Of a stretch of 64,000 bases of DNA, positions 45,174 to 53,653 are shown one piece after another. How positions within the stretch are numbered: the first letter of the stretch is position 1; every line of letters begins with the position of its first letter. This DNA comes from an uncultured Acetatifactor sp. (GTDB taxonomy: Bacteria > Bacillota > Clostridia > Lachnospirales > Lachnospiraceae). The DNA is taken from NCBI GenBank assembly GCA_947594835.1, contig CANQEH010000006.1, positions 46,738 to 110,737 of the forward strand, given 5' to 3'. The position numbers and the translations under genes were made by a program. The notes below the pieces were generated by a model. That model made no database searches. It was given only the letters and a program-made list of their open reading frames with translations, and was not told the DNA's origin.

Positions 45174-46078
45174 ACACACAGATCACCATAGCGGGCGTCA
45201 CGTTTCAAAATCCGGTGATGACGGCATCCGGAACGTTCGGTTCCGGCATGGAGTATGCGGAGTATGTGGATTTAAACCGGCTGGGGGCGGTGGTCACCAA
45301 GGGAGTGGCAAAGGAGCCCTGGCCCGGCAATCCCACACCGCGGGTGGCAGAGGTCTACGGCGGTATGCTGAATGCCATCGGGCTGCAGAATCCGGGGATT
45401 GACGTCTTTTTGGAGAGGGATATCCCCTTCTTAAAGCAGTATGACACCAGGATCATTGTCAATGTCTGCGGCAAGACCGTGGAAGACTATGTGGCGGTGG
45501 TAGAGCGGCTGGGAGAGGAAGCGGCAGTCTCCATGCTGGAGATCAATGTCTCCTGTCCCAATGTGAAAGAGGGCGCCATTGCCTTTGGACAGAAGGCCGA
45601 CGCCCTGTACCAGATCACCCGGGAGATCAAGCGCCATGCCAGACAGCCTGTGATCATGAAGCTGAGTCCAAACGTCACCGACATAGGGGAGATGGCCAGG
45701 GCGGCGGAAGCGGCAGGAGCGGACGCGCTGTCTTTGATCAACACCATCACCGGCATGAAAATCGATATCTACAAGAGAAAGTTTGCCCTTGCCAACAAGA
45801 CCGGCGGGCTGAGCGGCCCGGCGATCAAGCCGGTTGCGGTGCGCATGGTGTATCAGGCGGCCCAGGCGGTGAAGATTCCCATCATCGGCATGGGCGGGAT
45901 TGCCACGGGGGAGGACGCCGTGGAATTCCTGCTGGCGGGAGCCAGCGCCGTCAGCGTGGGCGCCATGAACTTTGTGGATCCCGGCACGACGGAAAAGGTG
46001 ATCCAGGGGATCGAGCAGTATATGGAGCGCTTCCATGTGGAACGGGTGGACGACCTGGTGGGGGCGGTTCTGGAATAA
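45170..46078 (+). CDS. pyrD: Dihydroorotate dehydrogenase B, catalytic subunit
   Basis: A 302-aa class 1B enzyme oxidising dihydroorotate to orotate with FMN. NVSCPNVKEGA carries the class 1 catalytic Cys (about 130); KLSPNVTDI and GMGGIATGEDAVEFLLAGA bind FMN. Translationally coupled to pyrK. The pyrB, pyrE and pyrF genes are not in the window. Confidence 0.95.
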   Translation: MNTQITIAGVTFQNPVMTASGTFGSGMEYAEYVDLNRLGAVVTKGVAKEPWPGNPTPRVAEVYGGMLNAIGLQNPGIDVFLERDIPFLKQYDTRIIVNVCGKTVEDYVAVVERLGEEAAVSMLEINVSCPNVKEGAIAFGQKADALYQITREIKRHARQPVIMKLSPNVTDIGEMARAAEAAGADALSLINTITGMKIDIYKRKFALANKTGGLSGPAIKPVAVRMVYQAAQAVKIPIIGMGGIATGEDAVEFLLAGASAVSVGAMNFVDPGTTEKVIQGIEQYMERFHVERVDDLVGAVLE

Positions 46079-46106
46079 AAATAAGCGGCAAAAAACATAA
46101 AATCAG

Positions 46107-46154
46107 AAATACCTTCATATAGATACTAATATCAGTATGGATATGGAGGTATTT
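46107..46154 (+). promoter_or_regulatory. Hairpin that buries the ribosome site of the DUF3794-LysM gene
   Basis: AAATACCTTCATAT (46107-46120) pairs with ATATGGAGGTATTT (46141-46154) over 14 bp with one G-U pair. The right arm contains the GGAGG Shine-Dalgarno, and GTG starts 2 bases later. The 20-base loop itself has an ATACT/AGTAT repeat. Translation would be blocked while the stem is closed; it might also act as a weak terminator of the pyr operon. Confidence 0.6.
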
Positions 46155-46156
46155 TT

Positions 46157-47707
46157 GTGGAACTGATCAAGAGAAACATACATATGGATCGAACCAGGGC
46201 GGAGGCGGTCACACAGTTTACACTGGAGGACGACGTGAATCTGCCGGAGAACAAGCCGGATGTGGGCACGCTGACCCTGGAGAAGGCGGAGCTTGTCATC
46301 GACGAGATCAGACCCGGCACGGACACCTGCACGGTGAAGGGGCGGCTTGCCTATGTGGTGCTGTACCACACCTCGGAGGACGGCAGCAGCCTTGCGTCGA
46401 TGGACGGGAAGCTTCCCTTTGAGGAAAAGATCCACCTGCAGGGCGCAGCGCCCTCCGACACAGTGGAAGTGGAGGGGGAGGTGGAGGATCTGACGGTCAG
46501 CATGATCAACTCCCGCAAGCTGAATGTCCAGTCCCTGGTCACGCTGTCCGCCCGGGTGGAGGAGCTCTATGACGAGGAGGCGCCCATTGCCATCCACGGG
46601 GAGGAGAGGGTGGAGTACCGGCGGATGCCCTTCCAGCTGGCACAGATCGCCATCTGCAAAAACGATATCTTCCGGATCAAGGAGGAGGTGTCCCTGCCCT
46701 CCAATTCTCCCAACATCTTCCAGATCCTCTGGAGCAGCCTGTCCCTGGGGGATGTGGAATTTAAGGCCATGGAAGAAAAACTGTCCCTTTCGGGGGAGGT
46801 GCATTTGTTTGTGCTGTACGAGGGGGAAGGGGAGGAACATCCCGTCCGCTCCTATGAGGCCAGCCTGCCCTTTGGCGGCACCCTGGAATGCCACGGCTGC
46901 AAGGAGGGGATGATCCCCGACATCCGCTGCCGCCTGGGCCAGCAGGAGCTGAGCGTGCGGCCGGATTTCGACGGGGAGGAGCGAAACATCGGGCTGGAGC
47001 TGGTGCTGGATATCGGCATCCGCATCTATGAGGAAGAAAAGCTGGAACTCATCTCCGATCTCTACGGGGTTTCCAACGAGGTATACGCCGCCTCTGCCAA
47101 AACCCATCTGCGCAGACTGTTAGCCCGGGTGACGGGTAAGACCAAGGTCACGGACCGGATCCATGTGACGGAGGGAAGCGTCCTGCAGCTGCTGCACAGC
47201 GAAGGAGCGGTGACGCTGGAGCAGCAGGGCACAGTGGAAAACGGGATTCTGCTCCAGGGAAGCATCTCGGTGAAGGTGCTGTATATCACAGGAGAGGACG
47301 AGACGCCCTATGGCTGTGCCCGGGCCCAGATCCCCTGCCAGTACACCCTGGAGGTGCCGGGCATCGCCCCGGAGGATCTGGGCAAGGTGCACGCGGAAGT
47401 GGAACAGCTTCAGGTGACCATGCTGGACGGGGAGGAGATGGACGTAAAGGCGGTGCTGTGCTTTTCCACGGTGGTCTTTCAGAAGATTCCCGTAGAACTG
47501 ATCCGCCAGGTAGACGTGGCCCAGCTGGACAGCGCCAAGATGAGCGACCTTCCGGGGATGGTGATGTATGTGGTAAAGGAAGGGGATAACCTGTGGAACA
47601 TCGGGAAGAAATACTATGTGCCCGTAGATGCGATCAGGGAGTTGAATTCCCTGGAGGGCGATGAACTGACGCCGGGACAGAAGCTGCTGGTCGTAAAGGG
47701 CGGCTGA
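46157..47707 (+). CDS. DUF3794 (SPOCS) and LysM protein, spore-envelope related
   Basis: A 516-aa protein starting at GTG. Three SPOCS/DUF3794 beta-sandwich repeats cover roughly residues 20-160, 170-290 and 330-450 (recurring DKVxVxGxLxxxVLY-type strands such as GRLAYVVLYHT and GSISVKVLYITGEDE). A C-terminal LysM domain (about 470-515, YVVKEGDNLWNIGKKYYV) binds peptidoglycan. SPOCS-LysM proteins are found in spore formers and associated with cortex or coat assembly. The gene's ribosome site is enclosed in a hairpin. It ends at a terminator shared with the gene on the other strand. Confidence 0.88.
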   Translation: MELIKRNIHMDRTRAEAVTQFTLEDDVNLPENKPDVGTLTLEKAELVIDEIRPGTDTCTVKGRLAYVVLYHTSEDGSSLASMDGKLPFEEKIHLQGAAPSDTVEVEGEVEDLTVSMINSRKLNVQSLVTLSARVEELYDEEAPIAIHGEERVEYRRMPFQLAQIAICKNDIFRIKEEVSLPSNSPNIFQILWSSLSLGDVEFKAMEEKLSLSGEVHLFVLYEGEGEEHPVRSYEASLPFGGTLECHGCKEGMIPDIRCRLGQQELSVRPDFDGEERNIGLELVLDIGIRIYEEEKLELISDLYGVSNEVYAASAKTHLRRLLARVTGKTKVTDRIHVTEGSVLQLLHSEGAVTLEQQGTVENGILLQGSISVKVLYITGEDETPYGCARAQIPCQYTLEVPGIAPEDLGKVHAEVEQLQVTMLDGEEMDVKAVLCFSTVVFQKIPVELIRQVDVAQLDSAKMSDLPGMVMYVVKEGDNLWNIGKKYYVPVDAIRELNSLEGDELTPGQKLLVVKGG

Positions 47708-47730
47708 CCGGGGCAGACGGATCTGGCAGC

Positions 47731-47765
47731 AAAAACGGCTTCTGCCCTGAGGGCGGAAGCCGTTT
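47731..47765. terminator. Bidirectional-looking terminator
   Basis: AAACGGCTTCTGCC pairs with GGCGGAAGCCGTTT; the minus strand continues into a T tract, so it best fits the minus-strand gene ending at 47777. Confidence 0.75.
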
Positions 47766-47776
47766 CCCATGTTTCG

Positions 47777-48418
47777 TTATTGCTCTGTCGCTTCGGTTCC
47801 GGCAGTCGTTTTCGCTGCGGCTGCGGCCATATCGTCAAATTTCTTCATCACTGCGTCGTAGGTACGCTTGGAAATGTCGGGAAGGGAACCGCCCCAGGTC
47901 TTTTCCGCCTGCTTGTAACCCTTCTCAAAGGCAGCGCGCATATCCTCGATCTTGTCGGGATCCCCGCCGGTCAGCGCATTGGCAAAGTCAATGATCCTGT
48001 CGGAAGTCTGCTCCACACCCCAGTAGCCGTCCTCTGCAATATCCGCCTGGGCCTGCAGCTTGGTGGCTGCGTCCACGGTATAGTTGCCGGAGCGCAGGAA
48101 CTGCCATATGTCGTTGGCTTTCCCGTAGGTGGAAGCCTGCCCGGTCATCATCTTTTCTACCAGGCTGCGCAGCTGCTGGGCGCGGGCATCTGCATCCGCT
48201 TTCAGCTTATTCACCAGTTCGGTGTTGGGGGTGTAAGTCTTTTTGACGGAAGAAGCCTTTGTCTCTGTGGAAGGCTCATATACAACGCCGGTGTCGGCGC
48301 TGTCCTTTTTGGTTTCCTGGGTCTCGGCCGCTTTCGCGGTCTCGTCGGCTTTCCTGCTCTCCTGGGTGGAATAGCTGTAGGCAGCCGTAACCTGTGATGT
48401 AACTCCGTTTACACTCAT
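47777..48418 (-). CDS. Unknown hydrophilic protein, 213 aa
   Basis: I start at MSVNGVTSQVTAAYS behind AGAGGGA. The N-terminal 80 residues are Thr/Glu/Ala/Lys-rich and probably disordered (STQESRKADETAKAAETQ), the rest is helical with WQFLRSGNYTVDAATKLQAQADIAEDGYWGVEQTSDRI as a recognisable core. No signal peptide or membrane segment. I do not know a function. The N-terminus resembles that of the 31-aa ORF at 3296. A sigma-28-type promoter directly upstream indicates coexpression with motility genes, perhaps as an exported or flagellum-associated protein. Confidence 0.7.
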   Translation of the reverse strand: MSVNGVTSQVTAAYSYSTQESRKADETAKAAETQETKKDSADTGVVYEPSTETKASSVKKTYTPNTELVNKLKADADARAQQLRSLVEKMMTGQASTYGKANDIWQFLRSGNYTVDAATKLQAQADIAEDGYWGVEQTSDRIIDFANALTGGDPDKIEDMRAAFEKGYKQAEKTWGGSLPDISKRTYDAVMKKFDDMAAAAAKTTAGTEATEQ

Positions 48419-48493
48419 AGCAATCCCTCTTTTCTGGCGCTTTGCGCCGTTCTGTGGGCCCATTTGGGCGTATCATCCATGATTCTACTACTC

Positions 48494-48521
48494 TTATCGG
48501 CTATTTTCCTGCAAAACTTTA
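48494..48521 (-). promoter_or_regulatory. Sigma-28-type promoter
   Basis: On the minus strand TAAAGTTT (starting 48521) and a perfect GCCGATAA (48494-48501) with 16 bases between TAAA and the -10. The -10 overlaps the stop codon of the DUF1934 gene, so the downstream gene is uncoupled from it. Confidence 0.7.
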
Positions 48522-48943
48522 CCCTTTTTATGGATTTTTATGGAAAGTTCACAGCGGGCAATGAGCTGGTTTCCATCCTCCAGGGTGTAGGCCGCCTCGA
48601 TCTCCCCTACATCCTCCCCGAACAGGGAGCGGATGCAGCTGGTGCAGATGTCAAAGGACAGCAGGCCGAAGGGAGTGGCATAGTCGGCCCTGTGACGGGC
48701 CCCCGCCTCGAAGACCAGACGGGTGGATACGCTGCCCTTGCGGTTCACCTCCAGGATGTTTCCCTGTAATCTGATACGGCATTTGACCGGGGCGCCTGCC
48801 CCCTCCCCTGCCTCCTTGTAAAACAGATAGCGGCAGCCGTCCTGTTCAAAATACTGCGCCGGGGCGGACAGACTGGTGACGGTCTCCACGCCGTCCTCCT
48901 CCCAGCGCCGTCCGTTCAGCGTGAGAAAAACGTCTCTCTCCAT
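48494..48943 (-). CDS. DUF1934 (YwiB-like) beta-barrel protein
   Basis: A 149-aa protein with the DUF1934 calycin-like pattern (NGRRWEEDGVETVTSLSAPAQYFEQDGCRYLFYKE near the start, RLVFEAGARHRADYATPFGLLSFDI in the middle). The family is a small lipocalin-like barrel of unknown role, common in Firmicutes. ATG follows GAGGGAGT. It lies 6 bases after murI on the same strand, so the two are cotranscribed. Confidence 0.85.
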   Translation of the reverse strand: MERDVFLTLNGRRWEEDGVETVTSLSAPAQYFEQDGCRYLFYKEAGEGAGAPVKCRIRLQGNILEVNRKGSVSTRLVFEAGARHRADYATPFGLLSFDICTSCIRSLFGEDVGEIEAAYTLEDGNQLIARCELSIKIHKKGKVLQENSR

Positions 48944-48949
48944 ACTCCC

Positions 48950-49786
48950 TCAATATTCCTCAATGTTTACTGTCTTGGCGGAAAGGATTCCATACTTGAT
49001 GATCGAGTTGGCAAAGCGGACGAATTTTTCCGCCTTGTCGCTGACAAAAAAGCGGTACTGGTCGCTGCCCAGGGCGGGGGGCGTCTGGTTCAGCAGGCCT
49101 TTGTCCGCCAGCATTCCCTTTAACTCCAGGGCTGTCTCATAGGCGGGGTTGACCAGGGCCACCTTCTCCCCCATGATGCGTCCCAGGGTGGAGCGGATCA
49201 GGGGATAGTGGGTGCAGCCAAGGATCAGGGTGTCGATCTCCAGGTCGATCAGCTCCGCCAGATACCTCCTGGCGATTTCGTCGGTGACGGGATCCTGGAG
49301 AAGCCCTTCCTCCACCAGGGGGACGAACAGCGGGCAGGCCTTTCCGTAGATGGTCACGTTTCGGTTCAGTTCTTTTATGTACTGGGTGTAAATCTGGCTT
49401 CCGATGGTGGCCTCTGTGGCGATGACGCCGATGCGCCCGTTTTTGGTCACCTCCGCCGCCGCCTTGGCCCCGGGCTTTACCACGCCCAGGATGGGGACGT
49501 CACAGTCCTCCTCCAGCGCCTCCAGGGCGTATGCGCTGGCAGTGTTGCAGGCAACCACGATGGTTTTCACCTGAAAGGTCTTTAAAAACCGCACGATCTG
49601 CTCCGAAAAACGGGTGACCGTCTCCTGGGACTTGCTGCCGTAGGGAACCCGGGCGGTGTCGCCGAAGTAAATGATCCTTTCGTTGGGGATCTGCCGCATG
49701 ATCTCCCGAAAAACGGTAAGCCCGCCTACCCCGGAGTCAAACACGCCGATGGGGGCGTTTTTTAGCTGCCCGCTGTTTCTTTCCAT
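48950..49786 (-). CDS. murI: Glutamate racemase
   Basis: A 278-aa racemase supplying D-Glu for peptidoglycan. I start at MERNSGQLKN, 6 bases after a GGAG, although an ATG four codons earlier is possible. GVFDSGVGGLTVFREI, VVACNTASAYALE (first catalytic Cys) and LGCTHYPLIRS (second Cys) are intact. Length is normal. Confidence 0.94.
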   Translation of the reverse strand: MERNSGQLKNAPIGVFDSGVGGLTVFREIMRQIPNERIIYFGDTARVPYGSKSQETVTRFSEQIVRFLKTFQVKTIVVACNTASAYALEALEEDCDVPILGVVKPGAKAAAEVTKNGRIGVIATEATIGSQIYTQYIKELNRNVTIYGKACPLFVPLVEEGLLQDPVTDEIARRYLAELIDLEIDTLILGCTHYPLIRSTLGRIMGEKVALVNPAYETALELKGMLADKGLLNQTPPALGSDQYRFFVSDKAEKFVRFANSIIKYGILSAKTVNIEEY

Positions 49787-49824
49787 GATATTCTCCATTC
49801 CGAAGCGCTTGCAAGGCGGAGCCG

Positions 49825-50091
49825 TTAAAGCGCCTCCCAAAATAAGGCAAAATCTGTGAGAAGCCGGCTGCGGAGCCGGATACTGCCGGGTGCAGCGTTT
49901 AAGAGGGCCTGGTACAGCCCGCCGTCAAACGTCCACTCTGTCTGCTGTTTTCTTAGGCTGCCGTCCTGCGTTTCTGTCTGGATGGATACCGTATCCGGCG
50001 TCAGGGCCAGTTCCGGGTAGAGCAGTCCCCACCAGCCAAGCGCTGCGCAGATACCGGCGGCCAACCGGATCCCCAACCATCTCTTTTTCAT
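49825..50091 (-). CDS. Small membrane-anchored protein, 88 aa
   Basis: A short protein with a basic start and one membrane segment (WLGIRLAAGICAALGWWGLLYPEL), then a 55-residue polar domain. Good ribosome site (AAAGGGGAGG). I do not recognise the family. It lies between gntR and murI on the same strand and may belong to their transcript. Its N-terminal helix could also be an uncleaved signal. Confidence 0.6.
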   Translation of the reverse strand: MKKRWLGIRLAAGICAALGWWGLLYPELALTPDTVSIQTETQDGSLRKQQTEWTFDGGLYQALLNAAPGSIRLRSRLLTDFALFWEAL

Positions 50092-50145
50092 GCAATCCTC
50101 CCCTTTCTCAAATGGATAGTAGGAGTATTGCCGGGATCTTCCGTT

Positions 50146-50829
50146 TTATTCCAGGGACTGTTCCAGCCGGATCTGGCGGATGATAGCCTTCTTCTGATTG
50201 TCAATGTGGGTGCGGGCGGCGGCGCAGGCCGTCTCCTTGTCCTTGTTTACGATGCTCTGATAGATTATTTTATGCTCTTCCACCAACATTTCATGCTGGC
50301 TGCTGTCCTTGATGTATTCAAAGCGGTAGCGGTACATCTGCTCGGAGAGGTTGTTGACCAGCTGGATCAGGCGCTGGTTGCCGGTGGCGCGTACAATGAT
50401 GTCGTGGAGCGCCACATCCGCCTGGGCGATCTGCTTTTTGTCCCCTGCCCGGACGCACTGCTCAAAGTGCTCGCAGGCCGCTTTCAGGCTCTCCAGTTCC
50501 TCCTGGGTGATCCGGTCGCAGGCAAGCTCTGCGCAGAGTGCGTCCAGCGCCCGCCTGACCTCCAGCACATCGTTCATGCTTTTTTCCGTGATCTGGGCCA
50601 CCTCCGCCCCCCGCCGGGGGATGATAGTGACAAGGCCCTCCTGGGCCAGCTTGTGGATTGCTTCGCGGATGGGGGTGCGGCTTACGCCCAGCCTGTCCGC
50701 CAGATGGATCTCCAGCAGCCGCTCGCCGGGCTTGAGCTCGCCGAGCAGGATCTTCTGCCGGAGGGTGTGAAACACCTCATCCCGCAGCGGTAAAGGTTCA
50801 TCCGTATTCACTGGGAAAGCGTTGTGCAT
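50146..50829 (-). CDS. GntR-family transcriptional regulator, FCD (FadR) subgroup
   Basis: A 227-aa regulator with an N-terminal winged helix (residues 15-80; LGVSRTPIREAIHKLAQEGLV is the recognition region) and a helical FCD ligand domain (85-220) with metal-site His/Asp residues (ADVALHDIIV, EEHKIIYQSI). FCD proteins usually sense organic acids. It starts 21 bases after the ispE stop; the ispE-gntR order suggests cotranscription, but no metabolic target is visible. Confidence 0.88.
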   Translation of the reverse strand: MHNAFPVNTDEPLPLRDEVFHTLRQKILLGELKPGERLLEIHLADRLGVSRTPIREAIHKLAQEGLVTIIPRRGAEVAQITEKSMNDVLEVRRALDALCAELACDRITQEELESLKAACEHFEQCVRAGDKKQIAQADVALHDIIVRATGNQRLIQLVNNLSEQMYRYRFEYIKDSSQHEMLVEEHKIIYQSIVNKDKETACAAARTHIDNQKKAIIRQIRLEQSLE

Positions 50830-50850
50830 GGGTCTTCCTTTCTGCTTCCG

Positions 50851-51708
50851 CTAGGTGGGGGTGGTCAGGAACAGCTGGCTGGCCACGCCTTCGTTTTTTA
50901 GCTGCCCATAGGCAAAGGAGGCGGCCTGCTCGGTGAGGAAAATACCGAATACGGTGGGCCCGCTGCCGCTCATCAGACTGTTTACGGCGCCCAGCTCCCG
51001 CATCCGGCGCTTGAGGGCCCCGATGACGGGATAAGCGCCGATGGTCACGGTTTCCAGCACATTCCCCATGCGGTCTAAAACGCCCTGCAGGCTGCTGGAT
51101 TCTATGGCCCGTACCATCCCGGGGATATCGGGATGCTTTTGGACGGCCTCCAGATCCAGATTTTCATAGACCGTCCTGGTGGAAACGCTGATGTCCGGCT
51201 TTGCCACCAGAAGGTAGAAATCCGGCGCCGGCGTCAGGGGAGTCAGCTTTTCCCCGATGCCCTCCGCCAGGGCGGTGCCCCCTAAAACGCAGTAGGGCAC
51301 GTCGGCGCCCAGCGACACGCCAAGCCGCATCAGCTCGGCCAGGGGGACTTCCAGATCGTAGAGCCGGCTGATCCCCTTCATCGCAGCGGCGGCGTCCGTG
51401 CTACCGCCCGCCATGCCGGCGGCGATGGGAATGTTTTTTTTCAGGTGGATGCGGATGCCGCCCGGGAGGCGGTAGGTGTCAAACATCAGTCTGGCGGCCC
51501 TGTACACCAGATTATCCTGGCCGGTGCCAAGCCCCGGGGCGTCTGTGGTGAGGGTGATGCCGTCCTCTGCTTTTTCCAGGGTCAGCTCGTCGCAGAGACC
51601 GATGCTCTGCATGATCATCTTTACTTCGTGGTAACCGTTGGGCAGTTTTCCCAAAACGTCCAGTCCAAGGTTGATTTTGGCATATGCTTTGATGCGGCAG
51701 GTATCCAT
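50851..51708 (-). CDS. ispE: 4-diphosphocytidyl-2-C-methyl-D-erythritol kinase
   Basis: A 285-aa GHMP kinase of the non-mevalonate isoprenoid pathway. AYAKINLGLDVLGKLPNGYHE at the N-terminus, the GHMP ATP loop PIAAGMAGGSTDAAA (about 88-102) and SGSGPTVFGIF near the end. A long hairpin AGAGCTTCC/GGAAGCTCT (about 51726-51763) lies between this gene and the upstream one without a T tract; it may be a processing or attenuation element. Confidence 0.94.
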   Translation of the reverse strand: MDTCRIKAYAKINLGLDVLGKLPNGYHEVKMIMQSIGLCDELTLEKAEDGITLTTDAPGLGTGQDNLVYRAARLMFDTYRLPGGIRIHLKKNIPIAAGMAGGSTDAAAAMKGISRLYDLEVPLAELMRLGVSLGADVPYCVLGGTALAEGIGEKLTPLTPAPDFYLLVAKPDISVSTRTVYENLDLEAVQKHPDIPGMVRAIESSSLQGVLDRMGNVLETVTIGAYPVIGALKRRMRELGAVNSLMSGSGPTVFGIFLTEQAASFAYGQLKNEGVASQLFLTTPT

Positions 51709-51788
51709 ATCGCTCCTCGTATGACAGAGCTTCCCCGCCCGGCATGGGGCAGAGGAAGCTCTGGTCTGATTTCCTTATTTTTGTCTGA

Positions 51789-52265
51789 TTATTTGACAGG
51801 TTTTGCCCCGGCTTTTTCCTGGGCCGCTTCAAGAGCCTTGCGGAAACGGCCCTTTTTCTTGGCGGGCTGAACCTCCGTCCTGCCGTGCAGGCCCTTTACG
51901 TCCAGCACGTAGATGCCGCTGACGACTGCCTTTACTTCCTTTTTTACGGGAACGGAGTCAAAAATCTTTTCGTCACAGATCAGGGAAAGGATCTGCGGGC
52001 CTACCTTGGCCTTGATGATGGGAAGCTTTGACCCTCTCATGGCTTTCGGGGTCTGGCTGATGACCGCCTGGGGCAGGCCTGCGTCCTTAAGCTTCATCCG
52101 TTTCTTGTCGATGATGAGCATGGAGACGGTCTGCTTGTTTGCCTCCATCATCTCCTTTTGTTGTTCCTGCCTTTTCTGGATCTTTTTTCCCAGAAAGTAC
52201 AGCGCAACGATGGCGGCTGCAAGTACTACGGCCACTATGATTAAAACGATTGCCCATGTCGGCAT
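51789..52265 (-). CDS. Membrane-anchored protein of unknown function, 158 aa
   Basis: One N-terminal membrane helix (about 4-26, AIVLIIVAVVLAAAIVALYFLG), a basic coiled stretch, then a compact beta-rich domain (about 50-130) with KRMKLKDAGLP, KAKVGPQILSLICDEKIFD and VKKEVKAVVSGIYVLDV, and a Lys/Ala-rich tail. I recognise the arrangement from Lachnospiraceae genomes but not a function. The ATG follows AGGAGGT. Probably faces the cytoplasm or the wall according to the positive tail, which I cannot decide. Confidence 0.7.
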   Translation of the reverse strand: MPTWAIVLIIVAVVLAAAIVALYFLGKKIQKRQEQQKEMMEANKQTVSMLIIDKKRMKLKDAGLPQAVISQTPKAMRGSKLPIIKAKVGPQILSLICDEKIFDSVPVKKEVKAVVSGIYVLDVKGLHGRTEVQPAKKKGRFRKALEAAQEKAGAKPVK

Positions 52266-52491
52266 AAGTGGTACCTCCTATTGACTGTCTGGCCTGTGCG
52301 GCCTGGCAATTGCCATGACAGTATTCTATCACAGATGGCCGCCGGTAGGCAACAAGAAAAGTCTTTTAAAAAGGCTTTTTCTGTGGTATAACTAAATATA
52401 GCACTCTCTGCGGTGCGGATCGGCCTCCCCGAAGCGAAGAGGGGAGGGCAGAAAGGAAACGCCGCCATGGGCGGCAGAAATGGGAAGAGAC

Positions 52492-53607
52492 ATGAAAAAG
52501 CGGGAAAGAAGGATCGGCGGCGCCGCATTTTTATTGACGGCGGCGCTTCTTGCGGGATGCGCTTCGTCCAAAGGGCAGCCCGATCCGGGACAGGGCGGAG
52601 GCACACAGGCAGACGCCGTATCTGCGGGGGAACAGACGCCTTTGGACGAGATGGATGTGGATCAGTATGTGACGCTGGGGGATTACCACAACCTGGGCGT
52701 TACTGTGGAGGAGCCGGAGTTAAGCCAGGCGGAAGTGCTGCAAAATCTTCAGGAGATCTATCACGGCGCCATGACGGCGCAGGACGGGATCACGGACCGG
52801 GCTGTGGAGCTGGGGGATTCCGTGGACATCGACTATGAGGGGAAAAAGGACGGCGTGGCCTTTGACGGCGGCACTGCCAAGGGCGCCTTTTTAAACATCG
52901 GCAGCGGGAAGTTTATCCAAGGCTTTGAGGAAGGCCTGGTGGGCGTCATGCCCGGCGAGACGGTGGACTTAGACCTCTCTTTCCCGGAAAATTACGGGAA
53001 TGCGGAACTGGCGGGCCAGCCGGTGGTGTTTACCGTCACTGTGAACTATATCCTGCCCGGGGAGGAGGGGATGAAGGATTCCCTGGTGGAGGAGCTGGAG
53101 ATAGAGGGCGTCGCTACGGTGGAGGCCCTGCGGCAGGAGGTGTATGATTACCTGTACGCCAACCTGGAGGCGGAATACGGCGCGCAGATGGAGACGGAGC
53201 TTCTGGATGCGCTGGTGGGGCAGTGCACCTACGCAGAACTGCCCGGCGATATGCTGGAGAGCAGCAAAACTGTTTTTTCATCGGAGCTTCAAAGCCTGGC
53301 CGGGGCCTATGGTATGGAGACGGACACTTTCTGCAATACTTATTTCGGAATGTCGGCGGATACCTTTGCGGAGGCCCGGGCCGTTGAGAACGTGAGGCAG
53401 ATGCTGGCCATGCAGGCCATCGCCAACAGAGAGGGGTTAAGGGTCTCCGACGAGGAGCTGGAGGAACAGCTGAAGGCCTATGCAGACAGCGCGGGCTATG
53501 ACACTGTGGAGGAATTTGTGGGAGAGATCTCCAAAGAGGATTACCGGGATTATTTTATGACGGAAAAGGTGCTGGACTTTTTGATGGCGCAGCATCAGGC
53601 AAAGTAA
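52492..53607 (+). CDS. FKBP-type peptidyl-prolyl isomerase lipoprotein (trigger-factor-like)
   Basis: A 371-aa surface lipoprotein. I start at [10 protein letters not shown] rather than an ATG 12 bases earlier, for spacing to GGAAGAG. Lipobox LAGC near residue 21. Residues 95-190 form an FKBP domain ([40 protein letters not shown]). The C-terminal half is helical like the chaperone arms of trigger factor. It should fold or hold secreted proteins at the membrane outer face. Confidence 0.88.
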   Translation: MKKRERRIGGAAFLLTAALLAGCASSKGQPDPGQGGGTQADAVSAGEQTPLDEMDVDQYVTLGDYHNLGVTVEEPELSQAEVLQNLQEIYHGAMTAQDGITDRAVELGDSVDIDYEGKKDGVAFDGGTAKGAFLNIGSGKFIQGFEEGLVGVMPGETVDLDLSFPENYGNAELAGQPVVFTVTVNYILPGEEGMKDSLVEELEIEGVATVEALRQEVYDYLYANLEAEYGAQMETELLDALVGQCTYAELPGDMLESSKTVFSSELQSLAGAYGMETDTFCNTYFGMSADTFAEARAVENVRQMLAMQAIANREGLRVSDEELEEQLKAYADSAGYDTVEEFVGEISKEDYRDYFMTEKVLDFLMAQHQAK

Positions 53608-53653
53608 AGCAGGGCAAAACGGCAGCCGCAGCGGCGGCGGAAAAGAGGGAAAG

